From Bacteroidota bacterium (lineage in GTDB: Bacteria; Bacteroidota; Bacteroidia; UKL13-3), in NCBI GenBank assembly GCA_947464275.1, contig CANHVU010000007.1, positions 1 to 64,000 of the forward strand: DNA of 64,000 nucleotides, in the 5' to 3' direction. The notes beneath the pieces are model-generated. The model made no database searches. It saw only the letters and a program-made list of their open reading frames with translations, and was not told where the DNA came from. A program made the translations under genes and the position numbers. This document shows, piece after piece, positions 46,342-55,334 of this stretch (position 1 is the first letter of the stretch; every line of letters starts with the position of its first letter).

Positions 46342-47805
46342 ATGACTAAAACATTAGAACAAATATTAGATACAGTAAAAACCATTTCAGTTCAAGGTAG
46401 CTTGAATATGGAGGTTACATTGCTTACTTACGACTCACGAAACGTAACAAGTAGCAGTGTGTTTTTTGCTGTAAAAGGTACTCAGGTTGATGGTCATAAA
46501 TTTATCGGTGATGTAATAACTAAAGGTGTTAATGCCATTGTTTGTGAAGTTTTACCAACTGAATTAAATGCTGATGTTACCTATATACAAGTAGCAAATA
46601 CCAGTGAAGCTATGGCTTTGATGGCTGCTAATTTTTATAACCATCCTTCTAAACAATTAAAGCTTGTTGCGGTAACAGGAACCAATGGCAAAACCACTGT
46701 TGCTACTTTATTATTTAGTTTGTTTCGCAAGTTTGGTCATCATGTAGGGTTACTTTCTACAGTTCAAAATCAAATAAACGAAACAGTTATTCCAAGCACA
46801 CATACTACACCAGATTCTATTAGAATAAATGAGCTTTTAGGACAAATGTTAGCTGCTGGTTGTGAGTATTGTTTTATGGAAGCAAGCTCACATGCTATAG
46901 ATCAAAATAGAATCAGCGGATTGCATTTTGCTGGAACTATTTTTACCAATATTACCCACGATCATTTGGATTATCATATCACATTTGATAATTACATAAA
47001 GGCTAAGAAAAAGCTGTTTGATGATGTAAATGATGATGCCTTTGCCTTGACCAATAAAGACGATAGAAATGGCAAGGTAATGTTGCAAAACACCCCTGCA
47101 TCAAAATACTCTTATTCATTAAAATCAATGGCTGATTTTAAAGGTAAAATTATTGAAGCCGATTTTGATGGAATGCTCATCAATATTAATGGCGATGAGG
47201 CTTGGTTTAGATTAGTTGGTGAGTTTAATGCTTACAATTTATTAGCAGTTTATGGAGCCGCTTTTTTATTAGGAAAAGATAAACAAGAAATCATTACACA
47301 TTTATCAAGTTTACATTCAGTAAATGGTCGTTTCGATTTTATGAAATCAGAAAGCGGTATAGTAGCCATTGTAGATTATGCGCATACACCCGATGCTTTA
47401 AAAAATATTCTTTCAACCATTAATGGAATAAGAACCAACAACGAACAGCTAATAACAGTAGTGGGTTGTGGTGGAAATAGAGATGCTGCTAAACGCCCAG
47501 TTATGGCCGATGTGGCAACTAAAATGAGCAATAAAGTAATTTTTACTTCTGATAATCCTCGTAACGAAGACCCAGAAGCAATATTAGATGAAATGCAAAA
47601 AGGTGTTGATCCTTTGCATTACAAAAAAACACTTAGAATTAGTAATAGAAAAGAGGCAATTAAGGCTGCTGTAAGTATGGCTCAAAAAGGCGATATCATT
47701 TTAGTAGCTGGCAAAGGCCACGAAACTTACCAAGAAATTCAAGGTGTAAAACATCATTTTGATGACAAAGAAGTGTTGAAAGAGATGTTTGAATTAATGA
47801 AATAA
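46342..47805 (+). CDS. murE: UDP-N-acetylmuramoyl-tripeptide synthetase (meso-DAP adding)
   Basis: 487 residues. ATP loop VTGTNGKTTVATLL, catalytic ASSHAIDQNRISG and NITHDHLDYH, and ligase block GGNRDAAKRPVMADVA. The specificity motif is DNPR in FTSDNPRNEDPEAI, which in characterised MurE enzymes marks meso-diaminopimelate, so the cell wall is predicted to be meso-DAP type. Confidence 0.97.
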   Translation: MTKTLEQILDTVKTISVQGSLNMEVTLLTYDSRNVTSSSVFFAVKGTQVDGHKFIGDVITKGVNAIVCEVLPTELNADVTYIQVANTSEAMALMAANFYNHPSKQLKLVAVTGTNGKTTVATLLFSLFRKFGHHVGLLSTVQNQINETVIPSTHTTPDSIRINELLGQMLAAGCEYCFMEASSHAIDQNRISGLHFAGTIFTNITHDHLDYHITFDNYIKAKKKLFDDVNDDAFALTNKDDRNGKVMLQNTPASKYSYSLKSMADFKGKIIEADFDGMLININGDEAWFRLVGEFNAYNLLAVYGAAFLLGKDKQEIITHLSSLHSVNGRFDFMKSESGIVAIVDYAHTPDALKNILSTINGIRTNNEQLITVVGCGGNRDAAKRPVMADVATKMSNKVIFTSDNPRNEDPEAILDEMQKGVDPLHYKKTLRISNRKEAIKAAVSMAQKGDIILVAGKGHETYQEIQGVKHHFDDKEVLKEMFELMK

Positions 47806-47838
47806 ATAAAAAATTAGAACTATAAAATAACTAACAAT

Positions 47839-49107
47839 ATGTTGTATTACCTTTTTGACTATTTGAATAATACCTTTAATATTCCGGGAGCTGGCGTGTT
47901 TCAATACATTTCATTCAGGGCAGCTATGGCTATTATATTATCGTTAACCATATCAATGATTTATGGTAAAAACTTAATTGCAAAATTAAGAAGATTACAA
48001 GTGGCTGACGAAATTAGAGACCTTGGTTTAGCAGGCGAAAAGGCTAAAGTTGGCACACCCACTATGGGTGGATTAATCATTTTAGCCGCTATTTTATTGC
48101 CAACTTTATTGTTTGCTCGCATCAATAATGTGTATATTATTTTGGCAGTAATTACTACCATTTGGCTTGGTTTAGTTGGTTTTTTAGATGATTACATAAA
48201 AGTATTTAAAAAGAACAAAGAAGGTTTAGCAGGTAGATTTAAGATAGTTGGACAAGTTGGTATCAGTGTAATTGTGGCTACCACATTGTATTACAACCAA
48301 CATGTAAAAACGAAAGATTTTTACAAACCTCAAGATGTAACCACTGAGTTTATAAAGGCTAATAATTTACAACAAACAGTTATTGACGGTCAAATTATGT
48401 ACTCGAAAGATGAGAAGGCCACTACTACTACCATTCCATTTTTTAAATCAACTGAGTTTGATTATAAATATTTATTGACTTGGATTTGGGATGGTTTTGA
48501 GCAATACAATTATTTGATATTTTTAGTAGTTGTAACTTTTATTATAACTGCTGTTTCCAATGGTGCAAATATTACAGATGGCATTGATGGCCTGGCAGCT
48601 GGTATATCGGCTATTATAGCTTTGGTTCTCAGTATTTTTGCTTATGTAAGTGGTAACTTGGTTTTCTCTGAATATTTGGGTGTAATGTACATTCCTAACC
48701 TTGGCGAAATGGTAATTTTTGGTGGTGCGTTAGTTGGTGCATGTATTGGTTTTTTATGGTACAATGCTTTTCCTGCTCAAGTATTTATGGGCGATACAGG
48801 TTCATTGTCTTTAGGAGGAATCATAGCAGTATTTGCCATTATGGTTCGTAAAGAATTATTGATTCCAATTTTATGTGGTGTGTTCTTAGTTGAAAATTTA
48901 TCGGTAATACTTCAAGTGTATTATTTTAAATATCAAAAGCGCAAACATGGTATTGAATATGCCAGGGCAAATAGACTTTTTAAAATGTCTCCGTTGCATC
49001 ACCATTATCAAAAATTAGGTTTCCACGAATCAAAAATTGTTACCCGTTTTTGGATTATTGGAATCATGCTAGCAATCATCACCATCATTACTTTAAAAGT
49101 ACGATAG
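47839..49107 (+). CDS. mraY: Phospho-N-acetylmuramoyl-pentapeptide transferase MraY
   Basis: 422 residues with about ten membrane segments. The catalytic Asp block is [41 protein letters not shown] and [19 protein letters not shown] complete it. It moves phospho-MurNAc-pentapeptide to undecaprenyl phosphate, making lipid I. The longer extracytoplasmic loop near residues 155-205 is normal for Bacteroidota. Note that murF, which supplies the D-Ala-D-Ala precursor, is not in this cluster. Confidence 0.97.
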   Translation: MLYYLFDYLNNTFNIPGAGVFQYISFRAAMAIILSLTISMIYGKNLIAKLRRLQVADEIRDLGLAGEKAKVGTPTMGGLIILAAILLPTLLFARINNVYIILAVITTIWLGLVGFLDDYIKVFKKNKEGLAGRFKIVGQVGISVIVATTLYYNQHVKTKDFYKPQDVTTEFIKANNLQQTVIDGQIMYSKDEKATTTTIPFFKSTEFDYKYLLTWIWDGFEQYNYLIFLVVVTFIITAVSNGANITDGIDGLAAGISAIIALVLSIFAYVSGNLVFSEYLGVMYIPNLGEMVIFGGALVGACIGFLWYNAFPAQVFMGDTGSLSLGGIIAVFAIMVRKELLIPILCGVFLVENLSVILQVYYFKYQKRKHGIEYARANRLFKMSPLHHHYQKLGFHESKIVTRFWIIGIMLAIITIITLKVR

Positions 49108-49172
49108 GAATTATGATTTAGGATTTTTGAATGATGAAATATTTAAATACTAATCAACCTAAGAACTAGAAT

Positions 49173-50516
49173 ATGAAACGAATAGTAATACTTGGAAGCG
49201 GAGAAAGTGGAACAGGTGCAGCCATCTTAGCTAAAAAACAAGGCTTTGATGTATTTGTGTCAGATAAAGGAGCAATACCTCAAAAATACAAAGAGGAATT
49301 GTTGCAGCATGCTATTGCTTTCGAGGAATTACAACATACTGAAGCATTGATTTTAAATGCTGATGAAATTATAAAAAGTCCGGGTATTCCCGAAAAAAAT
49401 GAGCTTATAAAAAAGCTTCGTTCTTTGAATATTTCTATCATTAGTGAAATAGAGTTTGCAGCTCGTTACACCAATGCATACATTGTAGCTATAACTGGAA
49501 CTAATGGCAAAACTACCGTTACCTCATTGGTATATCATTTATTACAAAAAGCAGGTTTAAATGTAGCCTGTGGAGGTAATATTGGTGTGAGTTTTGCGCG
49601 CTTAGTTGCCGAAAAACAATACGATTATTTTGTATTAGAAATAAGCAGTTTTCAATTAGATGATATGTATGAATTTCATGCAAACATTGCTGTATTAACT
49701 AATATAACACCCGATCATTTAGACCGATATAATTACGAAATACAAAACTATATAAACTCAAAATTCAGAATCACACAAAATCAAACTGCCGCAGATTACT
49801 TTTTGTATTGTGCCGATGATGAATTAACAACCGCAAACTTGCAATCAACAAATATAAACGCACAAATGGTTCCATTCTCGTTAAACCCTAGTCTTGCAGC
49901 TGGGGCAACTGTAATGGATGGAACCATGTTTGTGCAATTATCAAACAATCAATTAAATCCATTCACAATGTTAACACAACAACTTGCACTTAGAGGTAGG
50001 CATAATGCCTATAACTCGCTTGCCGCTGCCTTAATTGGCAAGGCATTACAAATTAAAAATGAGGTTATTCGCGAAGCGCTAACCGATTTTAAAAATGTAG
50101 AACACCGTTTAGAAAATGTAGCCTCGGTTGATGGCATACAATTTATTAACGACTCAAAAGCCACCAATGTAAATGCTGCTTGGTATGCTTTAGAATGTAT
50201 GGATAAACCAGTAGTTTGGATTGCTGGTGGAACCGATAAAGGCAATGATTATACCATGCTTAAAGATTTGGTAAAAGAAAAAGTGCGCATCATTGTTTGC
50301 ATGGGTTTAGACAATACTAAAATTCATGAAGCATTTAGTAAAGATGTAGACATGATTGTAAATACTACTAGTGCTAACGAAGCTGTAAAAGTAGCAAAAC
50401 AATTGGCCAAAGCTGGCGAATGTGTTTTGTTATCGCCTGCTTGCGCTTCGTTCGATTTGTTTAAAAATTATGAAGAACGCGGCCGTATGTTTAAAAATGC
50501 GGTTAGAAGTTTATAG
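49173..50516 (+). CDS. murD: UDP-N-acetylmuramoylalanine-D-glutamate ligase
   Basis: 447 residues. N-terminal UDP-binding segment RIVILGSGESGTGAAILAKK; ATP loop ITGTNGKTTVTSLV; NITPDHLDRYNY; and the ligase blocks HRLENVASVDGIQFINDSKATN and GGTDKGNDYTML. Adds D-Glu to UDP-MurNAc-L-Ala. The 65-bp spacer before it is made of repeated words. Confidence 0.97.
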   Translation: MKRIVILGSGESGTGAAILAKKQGFDVFVSDKGAIPQKYKEELLQHAIAFEELQHTEALILNADEIIKSPGIPEKNELIKKLRSLNISIISEIEFAARYTNAYIVAITGTNGKTTVTSLVYHLLQKAGLNVACGGNIGVSFARLVAEKQYDYFVLEISSFQLDDMYEFHANIAVLTNITPDHLDRYNYEIQNYINSKFRITQNQTAADYFLYCADDELTTANLQSTNINAQMVPFSLNPSLAAGATVMDGTMFVQLSNNQLNPFTMLTQQLALRGRHNAYNSLAAALIGKALQIKNEVIREALTDFKNVEHRLENVASVDGIQFINDSKATNVNAAWYALECMDKPVVWIAGGTDKGNDYTMLKDLVKEKVRIIVCMGLDNTKIHEAFSKDVDMIVNTTSANEAVKVAKQLAKAGECVLLSPACASFDLFKNYEERGRMFKNAVRSL

Positions 50517-50577
50517 TAATTTGATAAACATAAATTAATAGGTTTTACCAAAACCAAATTGATTATAAAAAGTAAAA

Positions 50578-51804
50578 ATGAGTATTATACAGTATTTAAA
50601 ACCAAAGGGAGACAGAGCCATGTTCTTCATCATATTGATTTTATCATTATGGGGATTATTGGCTGTGTATAGTTCTGCCAGTTGGTTGTCGTACCGTTAT
50701 AAACACAGTACCATTTTTTACTTGTTTCAACATGGAATGTATATATTTATTGGATATACCATGATGCTGTATATTCATACCATACATTATAAAAATTTCA
50801 TGGGGATATCACGGTTTTTGCTCTACATATCCTATGCCTTGTTAATTGCTACTATCCTTTTTGGTGTAACTATAAATGGGGCAAAACGATGGCTTTCGTT
50901 TGGTTTTTTTACTTTTCAATCGTCCGATTTTGCTAAGGTGGCAATTTTGCTTTATACCATTAGAACCTTGGCTAAATACAAAGATGAATTGGATGACTTA
51001 AAGAAAGTAATTTATCCATTATTGGGTCATATAACTTTAACATGCATGTTAATTGCTAAAGACAATTTAAGTACCGCATTGGTGCTTTTTATGACTTGTA
51101 TTTTAGTAATGTACTTAGGTAGAGTTAAGGTTATTTATTTAATCAAAATTGGCGCTGTTGGGTTGGTTTGTGCTGTTTTGTTTGCTATGTTTTTATTGTT
51201 TGCTCCACCAAAGTTAATTGAGGGTGTTGGACGATTTGAAACATGGAAAGGAAGGATAACAGCATTTACCAATTTTGAAAATAAATCGGCTCAAACGGGA
51301 AGAAATAAAGTTAAAGAAAAAGATAGTTTTCAAGCGGATCATGCTAAAATAGCTATTGCTACAGGTGGTTTGTTTGGAAAAGGTCCTGGTCAAAGTGTAG
51401 AGCGTAACTTTTTGCCCGAAGCTTATGCCGATTTTATCTATGCCATTATCATTGAAGAGTATGGATTATTTTTAGGCATATTTATGCTGTTTTTATATTT
51501 ATGGTTTATGTATAGAACCATCAATATTATAAAAAAGGCACCCAAAGCTTTTGGAGCATTAATAGCGGTTGGTTTGTCTTTTCAATTGGTGCTGCAAGCA
51601 TTAATTAACATGGCGGTAGCAGTAGGTTTATTTCCTGTTACAGGTTTAACTTTACCTTTAGTAAGTAAAGGAGGAACCTCACTTATTTTTACATTTATAA
51701 CATTGGGATTGATAATGAGTGTAAGCAGGTATATTCAAGCTGATAGCATGGAGGAAGCCAATAGTAATGTAGATTCAAAAAACAATAATTTTATAACAAC
51801 TTAG
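50578..51804 (+). CDS. ftsW: Septal peptidoglycan polymerase FtsW (SEDS)
   Basis: 408 residues, ten predicted membrane segments. YSSASWLSYRY and GAKRWLSFGFFTFQSSDFAKVAI are the SEDS signatures, with the catalytic-region Asp in SSDFAK; NMAVAVGLFPVTGLTLPLVSKGGTSLI is the conserved C-terminal block. It polymerises glycan at the septum with FtsI. Confidence 0.96.
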   Translation: MSIIQYLKPKGDRAMFFIILILSLWGLLAVYSSASWLSYRYKHSTIFYLFQHGMYIFIGYTMMLYIHTIHYKNFMGISRFLLYISYALLIATILFGVTINGAKRWLSFGFFTFQSSDFAKVAILLYTIRTLAKYKDELDDLKKVIYPLLGHITLTCMLIAKDNLSTALVLFMTCILVMYLGRVKVIYLIKIGAVGLVCAVLFAMFLLFAPPKLIEGVGRFETWKGRITAFTNFENKSAQTGRNKVKEKDSFQADHAKIAIATGGLFGKGPGQSVERNFLPEAYADFIYAIIIEEYGLFLGIFMLFLYLWFMYRTINIIKKAPKAFGALIAVGLSFQLVLQALINMAVAVGLFPVTGLTLPLVSKGGTSLIFTFITLGLIMSVSRYIQADSMEEANSNVDSKNNNFITT

Positions 51805-51833
51805 GACTATTTATAACAAACTATTTTTTAAAA

Positions 51834-52940
51834 ATGAATAGCAAGAAGAAAATAATAATTAGCGCTGGAGGTACAGGAGGCCATATTTACCCTGCCATTG
51901 CGGTAGCACAAGCATTGCAAAAAAGACTCAACAATGAAGTGGAGTTTTTATTTGTGGGCGCTAGCGATAGAATGGAAATGGAAAAAGTTCCTAAAGCGGG
52001 TTATAAAATAGAAGGATTGTGGATTAGTGGATTGCAACGTAGAATTACTTATAAAAATTTATTGTTTCCTATTAAGGTTGTTTCAAGTATTTTAAAATCG
52101 TTTGGAATTATCAATAGGTTTAAACCCGATGCTGTTATAGGTTTTGGTGGTTATGCAAGTAGTGCGATGCTTTATGTAGCATCGTTAAAAAAACTGCCAA
52201 CTTTAATACATGAGCAAAACTCGTATGCGGGTATTACCAATAAAATATTAAAAGATAAAGTAAATACCATTTGTGTGGCTTACGACAATATGGAAAAGTT
52301 TTTTCCAGCTAATAAGTTGGTAAAAACGGGTAATCCTATTCGTCAAGATTTGTTGGATGTTTCGAGTAAGAAACAACAAGCAATGGCGTTTTTTAAGTTA
52401 GATGCTAATAAAAAAACCATTTTGGTAATAGGCGGAAGCTTGGGAGCACGCACCATTAACGAAAGCATTTTTGAAGGATTAGATAAAATAAAAGAAGCCA
52501 ACGTAAACCTTATTTGGCAAACAGGTAAAAACTTTGATAAGGCAGATAACATTCAACTCCCGATAGCTATCGGGACAACATTCAACATTCAACATTTCAT
52601 TTACGAGATGGACATGGCTTACGCAGCAGCAGATGTTGTAATTTCGAGAGCAGGCGCACTTTCCATAGCTGAGTTAGCACAAGTGGCTAAACCTGTTATT
52701 TTGGTGCCTTCGCCAAATGTGGCCGAAGACCATCAAACAAAAAATGCAATGGCTTTGGTAAATAAAAATGCAGCTATTTTGGTAAAAGATGTAGATGCAA
52801 AAAATAACTTGGTTAGTGAAACGTTAAACTTAATAACCAATGAAAATAAACAAGCTGAATTGGTTAATCAAATAAATACTTTTGCCATGCCCAATGCAGC
52901 CGAGTTAATAGTAGATGAAGTAATCAAATTAATGAAGTAA
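51834..52940 (+). CDS. murG: UDP-N-acetylglucosamine transferase MurG
   Basis: 368 residues. GGTGGHIYPAIAVAQAL and VIGFGGYASSAM bind lipid I, and IGGSLGARTINE with SRAGALSIAELAQVAKPVILVPSPNVAEDHQ contacts UDP-GlcNAc. It converts lipid I to lipid II. Odd point: the loop between WQTGK and the conserved FIYEMDMAYAAAD is coded by a palindrome plus CAACATTCAACATTCAAC words, so residues such as NIQLPIAIGTTFNIQH look repeat-derived. Total length is normal. Confidence 0.97.
   Translation: MNSKKKIIISAGGTGGHIYPAIAVAQALQKRLNNEVEFLFVGASDRMEMEKVPKAGYKIEGLWISGLQRRITYKNLLFPIKVVSSILKSFGIINRFKPDAVIGFGGYASSAMLYVASLKKLPTLIHEQNSYAGITNKILKDKVNTICVAYDNMEKFFPANKLVKTGNPIRQDLLDVSSKKQQAMAFFKLDANKKTILVIGGSLGARTINESIFEGLDKIKEANVNLIWQTGKNFDKADNIQLPIAIGTTFNIQHFIYEMDMAYAAADVVISRAGALSIAELAQVAKPVILVPSPNVAEDHQTKNAMALVNKNAAILVKDVDAKNNLVSETLNLITNENKQAELVNQINTFAMPNAAELIVDEVIKLMK
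52558..52595. repeat. Perfect CCCGATAG palindrome plus CAACATT words inside murG
   Basis: TCCCGATAGCTATCGGGA at 52558-52575 is an 18-bp perfect palindrome, followed by CAACATTCAACATTCAAC. Fully coding and in frame. Confidence 0.92.
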
Positions 52941-52944
52941 TTTC

Positions 52945-54393
52945 ATGGATTTAAAAAATATAAAAACAGCATATTTCCTTGGTATTGGCGGTATTGGCAT
53001 GAGTGCCATTGCTCGTTATTTTAACCATTTGGGTATAAAAGTAATGGGTTACGATAAAACACCTACCGCTTTAACCAATGAGTTGATTAAAGAAGGAATT
53101 GATATTCATTTTGATGATAATGTTGAAAAGGCTATCAACTATCAACTGTCAACTGACAACTGTTTAGTAGTATTAACTCCTGCCATTCCTGCTAATCATC
53201 AAGAGTGGGCTTGGTTTAAAAATAATGGATTCAATATTTTAAAACGTTCACAGGTTCTAGGTTTAATAAGCCAAAATCACCAAACAATTGGAGTAGCTGG
53301 TACTCATGGCAAAACTACCACATCTACTTTAATTGCTCATATTTTAAAACAAAGTTCAGTTGACTGTAATGCCTTTTTAGGCGGAATTTCAACGAATTAT
53401 AATACCAATTTATTACTTACTAGTTCAAAGTTCGAAGTTCAAAGTTCGAAGTTGATTAGTAACTTTTCCGAATCAATAACTAGTAATCAACCAATCAACA
53501 ATTCAACAAGTCAACAATTTGTAGTTATTGAAGCTGATGAATTTGACCGTTCATTTTTAACGTTGCATCCAAGCATTGCTATCATTACTTCAACCGATGC
53601 GGATCATTTGGATATTTATGGTGAGCACAATGAATTGAAAAAATCGTTTTTGGATTATACCAATAAGTTGGTAAGTGGTGGAACGCTTATTATAAAAAAA
53701 GAGCTTGATTTAATTGATGATTTATCGGTAAATTATCTTACTTATTCTATTCAAACCGAAGCTGATATATACGCTAAAAATATAAAAATTACCAAAGGGG
53801 ATTATACTTTTGATTTGGTTTATAAAGGCACTGAAATACTTGGTTTACAATTAGGAATTCCAGGTTTGCATAATGTTGAAAATGCAGTAGCAGCAAGCGC
53901 AGCTTGTTTAATGAGTGGTGTAACCGAAAGTGAATTACGCGATGCATTGCTAGGTTTTAAAGGTGTTAAGCGTAGGTTCGAATACATTATAAAATCGGAA
54001 AATCAAATTTATATTGACGATTATGCCCATCATCCTGAAGAGTTAAGGGCTATTGTTTCGTCAGTAAAAAATATGTATCCTGAAAATGAAATTGTAGTGG
54101 CTTTTCAACCTCATTTGTTTACACGTACCCGCGATTTTGTAGACGGATTTGCTGAAAGTTTATCAATTGCCAACGAGGTGTTTTTGTTGGATATTTATCC
54201 TGCTCGCGAATTACCAATTGAAGGAGTTACCTCAAAAATAATTTTGGATAAAATTACTTCTAAAAAGCATTTGGTAAGCAATGCCGAATTGTTAGAAGCT
54301 GTAAAAACCAATCAGCCAAAAGTATTTTTAACATTAGGCGCTGGCGATATTGATTTATTGATAAAACCAATCAAAGAAATTTTAGAGAAATAA
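52945..54393 (+). CDS. murC: UDP-N-acetylmuramate-L-alanine ligase
   Basis: 482 residues, about 25-35 longer than usual. FLGIGGIGMSAIARYF at the start; ATP loop GTHGKTT (119-125); VVIEADEFDRSF and STDADHLDIYGEHNEL; and the C-terminal DDYAHHPEELRAI and FQPHLFTRTRDF. Joins L-Ala to UDP-MurNAc. Odd: residues 159-191 (between NYNTNLLL and FVVIEADEFD) come from repeat words (53421-53520), as do residues 64-73. The start lies 2 nt after the murG stop. Confidence 0.97.
   Translation: MDLKNIKTAYFLGIGGIGMSAIARYFNHLGIKVMGYDKTPTALTNELIKEGIDIHFDDNVEKAINYQLSTDNCLVVLTPAIPANHQEWAWFKNNGFNILKRSQVLGLISQNHQTIGVAGTHGKTTTSTLIAHILKQSSVDCNAFLGGISTNYNTNLLLTSSKFEVQSSKLISNFSESITSNQPINNSTSQQFVVIEADEFDRSFLTLHPSIAIITSTDADHLDIYGEHNELKKSFLDYTNKLVSGGTLIIKKELDLIDDLSVNYLTYSIQTEADIYAKNIKITKGDYTFDLVYKGTEILGLQLGIPGLHNVENAVAASAACLMSGVTESELRDALLGFKGVKRRFEYIIKSENQIYIDDYAHHPEELRAIVSSVKNMYPENEIVVAFQPHLFTRTRDFVDGFAESLSIANEVFLLDIYPARELPIEGVTSKIILDKITSKKHLVSNAELLEAVKTNQPKVFLTLGAGDIDLLIKPIKEILEK
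53133..53163. repeat. CAACTGTCAACTGACAACT word tract inside murC
   Basis: Words of the form AACTATCAACTGTCAACTGACAACTG in frame, encoding about INYQLSTDNCL at residues 64-74. A related TTGATAGTTGATGGTTGTT tract lies near 40765-40785. Confidence 0.7.
53421..53520. repeat. AAGTTCGAAGTTC tract plus TCAACAATTC words inside murC
   Basis: AGTTCAAAGTTCGAAGTTC occurs twice in 37 bp, then a TAGTAATCAACCAATCAACAATTCAACAAGTCAACAATTT-like region made of repeated words. It encodes an insertion of about 33 residues. Confidence 0.88.
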
Positions 54394-54409
54394 GATTGAA
54401 AATCATTTC

Positions 54410-54477
54410 GTCCGATAGCTATCGGACAAGCTCAATGACCGAGAGTGGTCGTTGAGCTTTCCCGATAACTATCGGGA
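54410..54477. repeat. Composite palindrome between murC and ftsQ
   Basis: GTCCGATAGCTATCGGAC (54410-54427), then AAGCTCAATGACC / GGTCGTTGAGCTT hairpin (54428-54440 and 54447-54459, one G-T), then TCCCGATAACTATCGGGA (54460-54477). The two halves are also inverted copies of each other (25 of 31 positions), so the whole is a MITE- or BIME-like unit made of three nested hairpins. It fills most of the murC-ftsQ spacer. Confidence 0.9.
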
Positions 54478-54512
54478 GAAACGTATTTTAAGAAAAAACA
54501 GAGCAAATAAAA

Positions 54513-55301
54513 ATGAAGTGGATAAGTGATAGAAAAATCAAAGTGTTTAAAAAGCTAGGCCTTGTTTTTATATGGCTTGTGCTTGGCTGCGGTTTGGTTT
54601 TTGCGGTTTCATTTACCAATAATCAAGAAAAAGAACTGGCTGTAAAAAAAGTTATTATTCAAATTTACCCCGAAAATATTGAGTTTTTTAGCCGTAAAAA
54701 GGTAGTAAAAACCATCACTGAAAATGGCAATTTAAGCGATATAGCCAATGCCAAGGTGCAAGATTTGAATACCAGTTATTTAGAAAAAAAATTAACAGAA
54801 AACACTTTTTTGCAAGAATCTAAAGTATATAACGATTTGAGCGGAAATGTGTATGTTAAAATTAACCAACGCGAGCCAATACTTAGGCTTTACCGCTATA
54901 ATGGAGTTAATTTTTACATGGATAAATTTGGGGTGAAATTTCAAACATCCGATAAATTTACTGCTCATGTGCCCATTGCTAATGGTAATATTTTTGAAAG
55001 GAGTAAGCCGGGCGATACAGTGTATAGTTTTGTAGCTAATGAACTATATAAAATAGCCTCTTATGTTGATAAACAAATATTTTGGAAAGCACAGATAGAA
55101 CAGATATTTGTAACAAGGGATAATGAGTTTATTTTAATTCCAAAAATTGGTAACCATCAAATTTTGTTTGGTGGTGCTAACGAATTGGAAGCCAAGTTCG
55201 AAAAGCTAATGATTTTCTATAAGGAAGGTTTAAGTAGAGTAGGTTGGAATAAGTATAAAACCATAGATGTTAGGTTTGATAAACAAGTTGTTTGTAAATA
55301 A
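54513..55301 (+). CDS. ftsQ: Cell division protein FtsQ
   Basis: 262 residues. A short cytoplasmic end, one membrane anchor (LGLVFIWLVLGCGLVFAVSF) and a POTRA-like domain (VKKVIIQIYPENIEFFSRKKVVKTITENG) followed by the beta domain (NQREPILRLYRYNGVNFYMDKFGVKFQTS). It is the linker between the early and late divisome. Position between murC and ftsA fits. Preceded by a composite palindrome. Confidence 0.88.
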   Translation: MKWISDRKIKVFKKLGLVFIWLVLGCGLVFAVSFTNNQEKELAVKKVIIQIYPENIEFFSRKKVVKTITENGNLSDIANAKVQDLNTSYLEKKLTENTFLQESKVYNDLSGNVYVKINQREPILRLYRYNGVNFYMDKFGVKFQTSDKFTAHVPIANGNIFERSKPGDTVYSFVANELYKIASYVDKQIFWKAQIEQIFVTRDNEFILIPKIGNHQILFGGANELEAKFEKLMIFYKEGLSRVGWNKYKTIDVRFDKQVVCK

Positions 55302-55334
55302 TAAAAAAAAGTTTTTTCAATAAAATTTAAAAAA

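Noticed and set aside
54410-54477. Composite palindrome as a simple Rho-independent terminator
   Set aside because: No T-run follows and it lies between two essential cotranscribed genes.
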